Of a stretch of 64,000 nt of DNA, positions 20,270 to 31,200 are shown in pieces (the first letter of the stretch is position 1; each line of letters starts with the position of its first letter). The notes beneath the pieces are model-generated. The model made no database searches and was not told where the DNA came from. It was given only the letters and a program-made list of their open reading frames with translations. Both the position numbers and the translations under genes were made by a program. This stretch comes from Torymus aiolomorphi (Eukaryota; Arthropoda; Insecta; Hymenoptera; Torymidae): assembly GCA_036365515.1 (NCBI GenBank), contig CM070874.1, positions 248,214,930 through 248,278,929 on the forward strand, in the 5' to 3' direction.

Positions 20270-22620
20270 TTTTTTATTTATTTATTTCCAGAAAATATTT
20301 ACATTACATTATTATATATGAAATATACATAAGTAAGTAAATCCTACTGAGGCAAATATTATTGCCTGTGTGTAGATCTGGTACATAGAAAACTTACAAA
20401 TTAAAAAAAAAATATGACAAACTACAAAATTCTTAAAAACTATATAATGGTATGTGCGTAGTTTTTGTTAACATCGATAAAATCCATTGTAGTACATAAA
20501 TAACAGTTAAATAATTTGTTAGATATATTGGTTAAGATTTAATTATTATTTTGAAATTATATTGCATCTTTTACTATAAACATTTTTAATTTTTTCTTCA
20601 TTAATTGTCTACTTAAATTCATAACTTTGAGATCCTTAGATAGCCCATTAAAGACCCTTATAGCTTCATTGTAGCTATTTTTATCACTAATTCTTTTATC
20701 ACATTTAGGTAATTGAATTGTTTTGTTTCTGGTCTTGCTCGCACTGTTTATATATTTATTTCTTAATGTAGAATAATGTAAGGATATTGACTCTAACTGG
20801 AATAATTTTTTTATTTCAAGAGGTGGATTAGTTTGAGAGAATTTATTTTTATTTATGATTTTCAATATTTTGTTTTGTGTTGATTGTATTAGTTTCATAT
20901 TATTATCGTACGCACCACCCCAGGCAATTACCCCATAATTGATTAGACTATGAAAGAAAGCATAATATATTATCATTAATGTTTTTGTATCCATCATATT
21001 TTTTATCTTGGCAAAGACAAAAATTAGATATTTGGTTTTTTTAATGATATATCTTATATGCTTATCCCATTTCATATTGTAGTCGAAATACAGCCCTAAG
21101 TATTTATGACTTTCAACTCTTTTTATTAATTGCGTTCCTATTTTGATGTTTAGTGTGCCAGGCACACTATCACAGTAGTTTCCGAGAGTCATATAGACCG
21201 TTTTATCTATATTTAGCGACAGTTTATTTTGTGCAAGCCATTTGGCCACATGATTAAGGTAAGCACACATTTTTTCCTGAGCTGAGGGCCACATGTTGTC
21301 ACTTGATATGATAACCGTGTCATCAGCATAGGACATGATTGTGTCATTTTGCATACTTCCTAGTAAGTCATTGACATAAAGTATAAAAAGTAATGGTCCT
21401 AATATAGTTCCTTGGGGAACACCCGTAGTAAATTCTTTATATTCACTTTTACAGTCTTGAATTTTTACTCTTTGCCGCCTATCTGTGAGATAGCTAGTCA
21501 TCAGTTTTAAGGCACTACCCCTTACTCCGTATCGTTCAAGCTTATCTAAAAGAACTCTATGATTAACAGTGTCAAATGCTTTGGCTAAGTCTAGAAAAGC
21601 AACAATTATTGGTTTACTTTTATCTAAGTTTTCGTATATGATATTTGATATATAATTTAATGCGTCAGTAGTTCCCCTATTTTTAACGAAACCGTATTGT
21701 TTTTCTGATATTATGTTATGTTTTTCAAAAAAGTGGTATAATCTATTATAAATTATTTTTTCAAAAATTTTTGCAATGTTCGATATTAAAGAGATTGGTC
21801 TGTAATTATTGATATTAGATTTTTCACCAGCCTTGTAAATAGGGACTACCTCAGCATTTTTGAGCGCGTCAGGCCAGATAGATTTCACAATACATAAATT
21901 GAAGATATATTCTAAGGGCACACATATATATTCAGAGAGAATTTTCAATGATTTAGCGTTAATATTGTCTACACCTCCAGATTTATTTTTCAATGTATTG
22001 ATTATTTTGTATATCTCAGCAAAATCTGTCGGACGAAAGAAAATGGATTCAGGATTCCTATCTGGAAGTTTCAGGTTATTATTATTTATATTAGCAAATT
22101 GAGCACTCAAATTTGGTCCTATTTTGCAAAAATAGGTGTTCATAGCATTTGCTATATCAGTTTTATTTTCGATTTTTTGATTGTTTTCGTATATATATTT
22201 TATTGGATTATCATGCACACTATTTTTCCCTAATTTAGTTTTAATTATGTTCCATAATTCCCTAGAGTTTCCGCTATTTCGTTTTACCATTTCCTTTTCA
22301 TATTTAAATTTTGCTTCTTTAATAACTTTGTTCAATATCTTTGTGTAATTTGTATACTCTTTTTTTAGGGCTTCAGAAGTGGGATTGTTTTTCCATAAGA
22401 TATCCACTGTCTCTTTAGTAGTACACGAGACTATAATAGCACTAGTAATCCAATTTTTTCTCGGAAGTTTATTTTTAAATTGTTTTTTGGTAGTGGACGC
22501 ATCAATACAATTATTTATCATGTCAATTAATGCGTTAACTGCAAGATTAGGATCCTGCATAGACAATATTGAGCACCAGTTTGAATTATTTGCATTATTT
22601 GCAAATTGTTTTTATATTTC
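20270..22620 (-). mobile_element. 5'-truncated non-LTR retrotransposon (CR1/Jockey group)
   Basis: Read on the minus strand, the element has an intact reverse transcriptase frame, a ~285 bp AT-rich 3' untranslated region and a 3' tail of (AAAT)n repeats at about 20,273-20,290. The upstream endonuclease domain is missing: homology starts in the linker just before the RT. This is the usual outcome of target-primed reverse transcription stopping early. The element lies inside the orphan gene copy 2. Confidence 0.88.
20557..22566 (-). CDS. LINE reverse transcriptase, intact 669 codons
   Basis: The product would copy LINE RNA into DNA at a nicked target. The N-terminal ~170 residues are the lysine/asparagine-rich linker that lies between endonuclease and RT in this group (KNWIT, ELWNIIK). 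The RT domain follows in order: YRPISLISNIAKIFEKII, QYGFVKNRGTTDALNYI, AFLDLAKAFDTVNH, TGVPQGTILGPLLFILYVND, the catalytic SYADDTVI and LSLNIDKT. A thumb/C-terminal region ends at a natural stop. The frame extends a little upstream of any methionine (the first codon here is TTG), as expected for a 5'-truncated copy. No zinc knuckle is seen at the C-terminus. Clade is CR1/Jockey group, possibly Daphne- or L2-like; unverified. Confidence 0.93.
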   Translation of the reverse strand: MSMQDPNLAVNALIDMINNCIDASTTKKQFKNKLPRKNWITSAIIVSCTTKETVDILWKNNPTSEALKKEYTNYTKILNKVIKEAKFKYEKEMVKRNSGNSRELWNIIKTKLGKNSVHDNPIKYIYENNQKIENKTDIANAMNTYFCKIGPNLSAQFANINNNNLKLPDRNPESIFFRPTDFAEIYKIINTLKNKSGGVDNINAKSLKILSEYICVPLEYIFNLCIVKSIWPDALKNAEVVPIYKAGEKSNINNYRPISLISNIAKIFEKIIYNRLYHFFEKHNIISEKQYGFVKNRGTTDALNYISNIIYENLDKSKPIIVAFLDLAKAFDTVNHRVLLDKLERYGVRGSALKLMTSYLTDRRQRVKIQDCKSEYKEFTTGVPQGTILGPLLFILYVNDLLGSMQNDTIMSYADDTVIISSDNMWPSAQEKMCAYLNHVAKWLAQNKLSLNIDKTVYMTLGNYCDSVPGTLNIKIGTQLIKRVESHKYLGLYFDYNMKWDKHIRYIIKKTKYLIFVFAKIKNMMDTKTLMIIYYAFFHSLINYGVIAWGGAYDNNMKLIQSTQNKILKIINKNKFSQTNPPLEIKKLFQLESISLHYSTLRNKYINSASKTRNKTIQLPKCDKRISDKNSYNEAIRVFNGLSKDLKVMNLSRQLMKKKLKMFIVKDAI

Positions 22621-22806
22621 ATAAATAAATTTCTCAAAAAATATTTTATTTATCGACTTGAAATTTTAACGACTTATTACACTTATTGAAGATTATCTTT
22701 GGTTAAAATTTTAAGAGATTATATTCATTTGTTTTCTTGTTTTTAATTATTTTAGAAAAAATTTGCGTTTTCGTTGTCGTACAACAAGAGTAAAAATCTA
22801 ATCGTC

Positions 22807-23210
22807 TATCTGGTAGCTGTACTAAAAAAGAAAAATTTGTTGTTAAAAGAAACAAAGCTTACATTTATCGTAATAGAGAAAAGGAGTTTCGCAAATTTTT
22901 CAGGAAAGATGAGCAGAATCCTTTAGCTTTTTGTTCGGATGTAAAAGGGTTGGTTGACGTATGAAATCCGAACACTTACAAGGATGAAGAGTGGAGACTT
23001 TTCTTTGATTCTTCAAAACGAAGTCACAAAGCGGTGCTGCTTCATAACGGGAACACATATGCACCTATTCTGGTAGCTCACTCAAAGAAACTCAAAGAGA
23101 CTAAAGAGACTTACGAGAATTTGCAGACAGTTTTGGAGAAAATAAACTACTGGGAACATCAATGGAAAGTTTGCGGTGATCTAAAAGTTTCAACCCTGAT
23201 TCTAGGCCAG
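22807..23210 (+). pseudogene. Orphan arthropod family, copy 2, central block
   Basis: The family resumes with YLVAVLKKKNLLLKE, shifts frame by one base near 22,855, and continues through YIYRNREKEFRKFF, a region with an in-frame stop (about 22,961), EEWRLFFDSSKRSHKAVLLH, HSKKLKETKETYENL and VCGDLKVSTLILGQ. It ends at GGCCAG, where the 3.49 kb TG...CA element begins. The next family residues (QSDLKKNTFF) are found directly after that element at 26,703. Confidence 0.8.
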
Positions 23211-23666
23211 TGTCACGTGACAATCCGTTAGAATCTCACGGGCAAGAATAAAATTTTGGACGCCGATCTCAGGAATATTTTCTTTTCATTCCTGCTAAAA
23301 ATGAGAACTCTCATTTACCTTTGTCCCCTATATCCTCCCATACGGATATAGCGACGCCTCAATCAAAGGATTATTGGGAATAAAGGTTTATAACAACTAG
23401 GCTTAATGATACCTTATCGAAGCACGAACGATGAGTAGAGTCACAATAATTTAGTTTATTAGTTATAATATTATTAACAAATATTTGATTATTTGTTATT
23501 AAAAATATATATAGATCATTAACTAATTTAATTTAATTATATTATCCTGTATTTAAATATAATTTCTTAATTTAATTTTTAATAATCCTTTCTACTATAA
23601 ATAGATCCGATTAACCAATCCCCGATAGGTTGTTCCTTATTCCACTTTAATAGTTATAAACAAGCA

Positions 23667-24190
23667 TTTTTTTTTTTTTTTTGTTTTTCCGAGGTACTAG
23701 GTGAATCTTCCGAGGCCCCCGTCCTTGCTTACAGCATGGAGGGGGGCCCACTAAGACCATCACGAAGCGCCGGGCTCCGCGGTGTGAGGGATTTCTACCC
23801 CCTAAACACCCAAAACCTTTCCCGCGGCGTTCACCGGAATCCGGTCCGGAACTGTTATACACATTACTTCGGACCGGTCGGCGTTTCTATGCCCTACGGC
23901 AATCTTATATATCTTGTCTCGTCTGTCTATTTTTCGTCTTCTGTATCAGTTTTCAAGGCAACCGTCAGTCTTTTTGCCTTGTAGTACGTGAGTCACGTAG
24001 CGTGCTATGTCGTCCCAGTTTTGTTTGCTTGACAGCATCAGTGTCACGACGTTCTCCGGTGTGATGTCACCTGTCTTCGTCTGTAGTCTGTGTCTTGCGA
24101 CTATCCAGCGGGGGCAAAACATACACCTCATGCTCATACACAACTGGATTTATGCCCTTAAGATTGTCGTAGGAATAATCGCGAATCTAC
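23667..24190 (-). mobile_element. R1-type LINE, 3' end with poly-A
   Basis: On the minus strand the C-terminal end of an R1-group ORF2 is followed by a GC-rich 3' untranslated region (GTGGGCCCCCCTCCATGC, GGGGGCCTCGGAAG) and a poly-A tail, visible as poly-T at 23,667-23,682. Composition and the ORF end match R1/R1-like elements. The copy is strongly 5'-truncated and sits inside the 23,211-26,697 element. Confidence 0.8.
23946..24143 (-). pseudogene. C-terminal tail of an R1-type LINE ORF2
   Basis: The stretch TPENVVTLMLSSKQNWDDIA followed by RYVTHVLQGKK matches the conserved C-terminal end of R1-clade ORF2 proteins, where a TPENLV-type motif precedes a helix. Only the last ~45 residues are reliable; upstream, sequence leaves the frame near 24,110. 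It has no activity on its own. Confidence 0.7.
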
Positions 24191-24442
24191 TATGTTGAGC
24201 ATTGCGTTGTAGAGTGACCTTATCAATACGGCACACATGCATCTGTCTTTTCTATATACCTATTGGCGTCCGGCGGAGAGTCGGAGGGTCGCGTCTCGAT
24301 GTATCAACAGCACCGGAGGAGAGACTGTATACAGTACAGTTCTTTCAAGGATTTATTGACTATCAGATAAGTATCCTTTTCATGCATGTACTTGTATATA
24401 TTTCCATCTTATTCTAATCACTTGTACATATACATATTTATA

Positions 24443-24676
24443 TACATTTCTCGAAAGGGGTTTATAAAGCTCGTTTTTTTATATATAGGGGTTTATCGAG
24501 CCCGATTTTGATTATGCATCCCGGGCTTCATAATATTTCTAAATATAGGGGTTTATGCGGTCCGACCTAGAGTCTATAACCCCAGGGTCCATTAGTTCTT
24601 TAGTCACTTGACATAGGGAACTCTGGGCGGTAGGTACTAATATACAGTCTTGGGCTGCATAAACCCCGATAAGTGT
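24443..24676. mobile_element. ~235 bp MITE with GGGGTTTAT motifs, copy 1
   Basis: The ends TACATTTCTCGAAAGGGGTT and, on the complement, TACACTTATCGGGGTTTATG form terminal inverted repeats. Inside, GGGGTTTAT recurs three times at ~45-70 bp spacing. A second copy lies inverted at 35,364-35,594 and matches along its length. Both copies sit in TA-rich DNA beside microsatellites, which suggests TA targeting. Confidence 0.75.
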
Positions 24677-24692
24677 ATATATATTATATGTA

Positions 24693-24696
24693 TGTG

Positions 24697-24728
<32 letters not shown>

Positions 24729-24732
24729 TGCG

Positions 24733-24781
<49 letters not shown>
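24693..24781. repeat. (GT)n/(GC)n microsatellite
   Basis: A run of GT dinucleotides with an internal GCGTGCGTGC-type variant segment, about 90 bp. It creates long artefactual open frames of alternating Cys/Val or His/Thr, which are not genes. Confidence 0.95.
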
Positions 24782-24783
<2 letters not shown>

Positions 24784-25129
24784 AAGGTTGACTTTACTTG
24801 TCGACAGGATAAGATACTTTGTGATGGTTTCCTCTTTTACAGTGTCTCCAAGCAGTACATGGGCTAAACCAGCAACATGTATTTCTATATGATTCCGCAA
24901 CCAGGCTTCTTCTTCAGATTTGCAGTAAGATGTTTGGCTGCCACGGCTGAGTGATTGTTCATGGGACTGGATTCCAAGTCAGATATGAATGCATATGTAC
25001 TCCGGTTTAATGTCAATCCGAATCGATAGCTATACATATAATTATCTATGCTCCTTTAACTATTCTATAGAGGCATATACAGGTGTGTATTCGCATGAAT
25101 GGGCTTTTAAAATGTTTATCACTATTGAT

Positions 25130-25139
25130 ATGCGCGCGC

Positions 25140-25229
<90 letters not shown>

Positions 25230-25230
25230 T
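25130..25230. repeat. (GC)n(GT)n(TA)n compound microsatellite
   Basis: About 100 bp: GCGCGCGCG, then an uninterrupted (GT)n run of roughly 38 units, then (TA)n. Its purity suggests recent length change. Confidence 0.95.
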
Positions 25231-26350
25231 CCTTGGTTTATCCCCCTTTTGTCGCTTTCTTATTTTAATTTACAAAGATGAATTATAACTTTGTCAACCA
25301 TACAATCAAGTAAAGAATATAATCTAAGATTATGCACTGATTTGTCTTGAATTATCGCTATCTTGTATATAAAGATCCAATTTAGATAAATAACTTAAAA
25401 ATGCAACTTAATGATAATTCAAATAACATAATAGATCTTTTATAATTCATGCGCTTAGCTTAATTAGTGTTAAAATTAAATTATATGAATAAATAATTGA
25501 TGTTAATTAATTATAGCAAGGACCTATGAACATCTTCGGATCGTACAAACTAGAGTCGCACCAGAGTAAGAGAGAGAAATCAACGTAGATTTAATCAAGC
25601 CTCACTTCTTAATCGTGTATGTATCAATGAATAATATCTTTCCATTTAACCTACAATTGTTACCGAATAAAAAAATATCTAACCTTCTGATACCTTTAAA
25701 ATTTTAAGTAATAAAATCTATTATTATTATTATTATCAACATATAATTTACTTATTGTGCTTTTCTGTCCAGGGCCACTACGCCTTTAATCTCAATAAAG
25801 GGAATGCATAGGGTATTTATATCAATTAAAGTTTATTCGAGATTATTGAAAGTAATTCTAACTCAACGACAAAAATTGGTAACATATGTAAGTATAAACC
25901 TTACAATAAGTATAATGTAAATTTTATATAATCGTGAATAAATGTATGTGTATGTATTTTTATAGCTATCATAAAGATTTTCTTATTTCAAAATCTATCC
26001 TAATTATATGATTTTTATATTTGAATAGAATTAATTATTATATTCTTATAGCAGGAAAACAACTCTACCACCCGCATACACATCTAATATGATAGATGTT
26101 CAAAGCTTATAGATTAGATATATTGGATCTCTATGTTTAGCTGTCAACGTGTCCCTCTTATCCTTGGCGTCTAGCAGATAAAATTTGTGTGCAGTGATTG
26201 AGGTCCTCGAAAAAGTGGAAAAATGTAAAGTCCGAGTACAAGGTGCAATAATAGTTAAAATTTGTGTTAAAACTTATGAATTTATAACTGCGAGTTTGAC
26301 TTATTAATGTATATCTGTATATGTGTGGATATCTTGACTATAATTTTGAG
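25231..26350. other. AT-rich part of the TG...CA insertion, no gene
   Basis: No coding region or terminal repeat stands out. The sequence becomes GC-richer after 26,350, where a promoter-like TC-rich segment (CCCCTCTCTCTCTTTTTC) lies. Confidence 0.4.
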
Positions 26351-26702
26351 GAGTACCGATCACTTCTAATTCTCGCTACGTACTGACTTTCTGCGACGAC
26401 CGAAACCACGTCGTCTCGCACTTTCGACCGCCCGGGCGGTTTCCCCTCTCTCTCTTTTTCTAGTGATCTTTTGACAGCGCTTGCACTTTTCGTGCCTCAC
26501 GCCACTACCCAACGCGCGATGCAGGTATGCTACGCGATGGATTCCTACACAAGTTGAATGAACGGAGCATGTTTCAACATTATGATGTCAAAATATGCCC
26601 CACTAACATACGCTTTTTAAAAATTGAATTGCAGAACTTCCGTGAACATATTTTAATAGATTTCAATTCAACTTGAATAAAAATCCGTCACGTAACAGCC
26701 AG

Positions 26703-27411
26703 CAATCAGATTTAAAAAAAATACCTTCTTCTTATGTCTGTGTGATAGCAGAGACAGAAAAAATCACTACGAACAGAAAGAATGGCAAAAGAGAACGGAA
26801 TTTGATCCAGGGACGACGAATATTATCCACAGCCCATTGGTTGATCCTTCAAATATTGTGCTATCACCTCTTCATTTTAAGCTTGATCTTATGAAGCAAT
26901 TTGTCAAAGCTCTAAAAAAACATGGTGATTGTTTCGAATATTTAGGAGAAAAGTTTCCAGCGATAAATGATGCAAAATTGAAGGAAAGTATTTTCGATGG
27001 CCCGCAAATTCGCACTCTTTTTCAAGACAAAAATTTCACTAACCACATGAATGACACCGAAAAAGCGGCATGGCAAGGTTTCAAAAACGTCTCCTAAAAG
27101 TTCTTAGGAAATGAGAAGAGTGATGACTACCAGAATTTTGTTGAAGACTTGTTGAAAAATTTTAAAGAGTTAGGCTGCTTGGTAAATCTCAAAAGTACAC
27201 TTTTTGCACTTTCAACTTGACTACTTTCCTGAATACCTCGGAGACTTTAGCGAAGAACAAGGAGAACGATTTCATCACGACATAAGTGAAATGGAAAAAC
27301 GATACCAAGGAAGATGGAATGTTAAAATGATGGCAGATTTCTGTTAGAGAAAAAGAAACCCGTTACATAGGTCATTTAAAGAGAAAAGAGTTCGTTATAA
27401 GAGAAAACAAG
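26703..27411 (+). pseudogene. Orphan arthropod family, copy 2, C-terminal block
   Basis: Reading resumes with QSDLKKNTFFLCLCDSRDRK, then KEWQKRTEFDPGTTNIIHSP, LVDPSNIVLSPLHFKLDLMK, the FDGPQIRTLFQD block and, after a stop at about 27,096 and further frame changes, FHHDISEMEKRYQGRWN and MMADFC. Here a tryptophan codon has become TAG (about 27,345). The order and content match the C-terminal half of the same family as copy 2's earlier blocks, so one gene copy spans 19.5-27.4 kb. The cysteines in FFLCLCDSR and the D/E-rich context could be metal-binding; function is unknown. Confidence 0.75.
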
Positions 27412-27876
27412 TATAAGAGCAAAATTAGTTCCAAATGTTGTACTATTCATGTTTTCTAGTTTTTTGTTACCCGAATTATTAAAATTTTCTTGATTTTTCG
27501 CTTTTTTATCTATTTTTCACGGTTTGAACACTATCAGTATGTAATAAAATTTAAATAACTTCAGAAAGGAGTTCAGCGCATCAAAATACATGAGAAACAC
27601 CTTTAATCCAGGTCAGAAAAATTTTTTCAGAATTTTCTCGTTCTTATTAAAGCGATTTTTCGCAATTTTTAGCTGTTTTTTTATAAATTACTCAAAATAT
27701 CAAGGTGTAGGACTTAAACGGACTCCAGATTCGGATTCAGCGCGAAAAATTACATGGAGATAGGTTGGTCTGATGAAAATTACAGATCACTTTTTTTGTG
27801 CCGGTGTTATTTGTAATAATAATAATAATATCACGAATCAATTTTTTCCACTCTACCTTTTCCATACTCAATCTTA
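27412..27876. other. AT-rich spacer, no gene
   Basis: No coding potential or repeats beyond T-rich runs. It separates the orphan pseudogene from the CA/TA microsatellite and the palindrome cluster. Confidence 0.45.
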
Positions 27877-27877
27877 A

Positions 27878-27967
<90 letters not shown>
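27877..27967. repeat. (CA)n(TA)n compound microsatellite
   Basis: About 11 CA units followed by about 33 TA units. It abuts a partial copy of the end of the giant palindrome. Confidence 0.95.
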
Positions 27968-27968
<1 letters not shown>

Positions 27969-27970
<2 letters not shown>

Positions 27971-28223
27971 GCAAATATCGATCCAAAATTTTAGGAACAT
28001 GTTTTTTTTTATAAAAAACTAAAAGTCAAAAAAATTTGAGCGATTTTAAAATTTTGAGCTGCTCACTTCACATGAAACATTCCATATATATATATATATA
28101 TATATGGAATGTTTCATGTGAAGTGAGCAGCTCAAAATTTTAAAATCGCTCAAATTTTTTTTACTTTTAGTTTTTTATAAAAAAAAACATGTTCCTAAAA
28201 TTTTGGATCGATATTTGCATAAA
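27969..28223. repeat. Two palindrome ends abutted around a (TA)n centre
   Basis: The ~115 bp from 27,969 to 28,084 is the inverted copy of 28,106-28,223: TGCAAATATCGATCCAAAAT pairs with its complement, ending TGAAACATTCCATATATA / TATATGGAATGTTTCATG. The left half has the same sequence and orientation as the right terminus of the giant palindrome (33,165-33,282). A truncated second terminus therefore lies just outside the element's left end. Confidence 0.85.
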
Positions 28224-31200
28224 TAAAAAAGATATGCAACATTGAAAATTGTTATTTTTTGCAATTTTTGGTTAAAACCCAACTTTTGTCATTTTTTTAC
28301 TCAAAATCTTGAAACTTTTTGTATAGAACATTGATTAGAAAAAAGTTTGCATTTTAGTTGTAGAATGTAGTAGTATTTATTTTATGACCTATTTTGAAAG
28401 TCTCTGATTGGTCGATTATTGATATACCTTCATCGACAAAAAAAAAATGTTACGCCACAAAATTTTTTCTCCCTTTTTGTTTTCCTTGATTTGTGAAAAC
28501 ATATCCTTGAAACTAAGACCTAAACGAATATCGGCCGAGCCCATAAAAAAAAGCTACAACATTTTAAAGTTTAATAAATCATTAAACTAGGCAGCCCTAT
28601 GGTACTATAACTAATCAGGACTTATTCCAAGTTATGATATCCAGATTTCCATCTAACCCTCAAAGGTATTTCCTACCCCTACTGATAACTTGAAGTCCAA
28701 ATAACCTCCTAGGCCTTTTTTGGTACACAAAGCTCCAAATATGATTATCTTAAGTAATGCTTACGATAACCACTATTGTCTATGCAAGCAGATTAATTTT
28801 GTTTGTCAGACAATTTCTCTTCATAAATCTGTTAAAGTAGTAGAACTACACTCTTTTTCTGTTCCATTCAATGTCTTTTCATTAACCTGTAAATAGTAAA
28901 AACCAGTTTTACGCAAAGAAATTACTATTTTTTAATATTTATTCCGAAATAAGAAAACTTCGACAAAATTTCTACTGTATTATAATTTTATTATTCCAAA
29001 TTTTATTTGTAATTGTTTCTGTACTTATAAAAATATGCATTTTTAATAATATAAGCATTAAGAATTTTATTAAATAAGTACACATACCTTTATAACTGAG
29101 AAATAAATGATCGGTTCTGGTAAAATTGTACACGTTCAAAACTTCTCAATGAAATTTACTTGGCAAATATTCTAATTTCCAAGTATAAAAGTGTCGCTTG
29201 AAAATTAATAAAAATGAGGATCAAAGTTCCTTATTGTTCTGGATTCACCACCTGAAAATAATTTAAATATAACCACAAAGAATCAATGTTGACATTGATT
29301 CTTTGCATTTAGATTTTGTCAATTTTTTAAAATTATACTTATCTGACAAATAGTCCATATGAAGATTATCTGTGAAAAGATTTTTCAGTACTATTTACTA
29401 TTCTATATAATTGAAAATTCTTCTGTTATCAATATAAAATTTCAACTATATAAATAAGTAAACCACTATTCACTACGAGAGACTCAGGATGCTGGAACAC
29501 CAATTTTCTTGAAAATGGCAAAGGTTGTAGGTAATATCACACCATGAACCTCTGCAGAGTTAATACCGCCTCCCCAGAAAAAAGCTGCAGCCATTCTAAT
29601 TTTTAAAAACTGGAAAAATGTGTACTATATTCACATTTTTTTGCATTTTCTGCTCTTTGTGCTGCAAAAAAAAATATCCAATTAATTATATGAATAAAAT
29701 ATACATAAATTATGTTAAATATTAAGATTCAAAAGAATTAGTTTAAAAAATTTTATTACCTAAATATATCACATTTTTTGCGATATTTCCATTATTTTTG
29801 ATTTACATCTCCAATGTAAGATTAAAGGCCAAGACAGAGCTCATTCTTTTTCTACAGGCATATATGAATTTTTAATTTTACCATGCATTGAAGAAACTTC
29901 AATATTATTTAGCATAAATTAAGTGGCTTGATATCCACAATCCAAACTATCCCTTCTTTTCGATAAACTTCCCATTGCATCTCAATGAAATTGCACTTTG
30001 ATATTAGATGAGGTTGTCTGTCTACTTCCACATCCTAAACAAAGACAAATCACACAAAGAACCTATTTCTTTTTTTTTAAGTAAATATGTTGAGTCTCCT
30101 CAAAAACTTTTGAGGTTACTCATACTTATGTGAAAATTGTTGGCTTGGCGATGCTCCTTTTTGTTCTGTGATTTGAAAACAACTGGTTGTCTGAAGTTCT
30201 ATTTGATCAAGCCCTTGAGTTTTTCTGTCACCTGTCAGCTGTCAGTGATGTATAAGTACACATATAGACTTAGCGAACAGTTTATGTCAATCGACTCCGC
30301 TAGCTGACGATTATAAATTCGAGCCTTAGGGTGCGATCCCATGCGTTCCGTAAAATTTAACGGAACGACAAAATCGGAGTGAACTTGTAATTCGAATAAT
30401 GGCGCGTGGATTTCCGTTACATTTTTACAAAGCCCTGTTCCCATGGAGTACTTTTTTTTAGCGGAATGGTTTTCTAACCTCACTTTCCGTTAAAACTTTC
30501 AAAATTTGTAGGAAACATAATTTTATTTTGTTCAGTATTTATTAAATTGTTGTTTTTTAATTTATTCTAATGCAATTTTAGTATTATATCAACAAATTTT
30601 GATAAGTTTTAACCGAAAGTGAGGTTAGAAAACCATTCCGCTAAAAAAAAGTACTCCATGAGAATAGGGTGTTGAAATTTTCGTACGGAATGGGCCCGCT
30701 CATTATGAATTATTACCATGTACATACTGTTAAACAACATTGTTAATTGTTGATGAACAATGTTTTTAATAAGAAAAGGAAGATAAATATCAATTAGATT
30801 GTGCACAAAGTGAATATTAAAAAATTGTAAATATGTAATGTTATTAATTAATTGCGAGTAACTTTTATGGAATTAATTATTTTATTGTTGTTAATACTAT
30901 TAATGTTTTTATTTATTAATATGATAATATAACCAATCAGACCCACATTTACCATCTATTATTTAATCATGTAGTTAATACATTTTAAATTTCGCATCAC
31001 CGCCATTACGATTCTACCATTCCGTAAGTTTTTCCGTAACACATGGGAGCGCACCCTAAGGCTCGAATTTATAGTCGTCAGCTAGCGGAGTCGATTGACA
31101 AACTGTTCGCTAACTCTATATGTGTACTTATACATCACTGACAGCTGACAGGTGACAGCAAAACTCAAGGGCTTGATCAAATGGAACTTCAGACAACCAG

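Larger units (their letters stand above)
23211..26697. mobile_element. 3.49 kb TG...CA insertion, probable solo LTR with nested elements
   Basis: The insertion begins TGTCACGTGAC and ends CACGTAACA. Eight of the nine outermost bases are inverted repeats. It is flanked by GCCAG at 23,206-23,210 and 26,698-26,702, a 5 bp target duplication. Removing it rejoins the orphan gene in frame (ILGQ to QSDLKKN). It has a GC-richer, TC-rich promoter-like part at 26,360-26,530 and AATAAA 13 bases from the end. No gag or pol was found, so a solo LTR enlarged by an R1-type LINE tail, a MITE and two (GT)n arrays is the best reading. Confidence 0.7.

Noticed and set aside
24637..25288. Long open frames of Cys/Val and His/Thr repeats
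   Set aside because: They are produced by (GT)n microsatellites and carry no protein signal.
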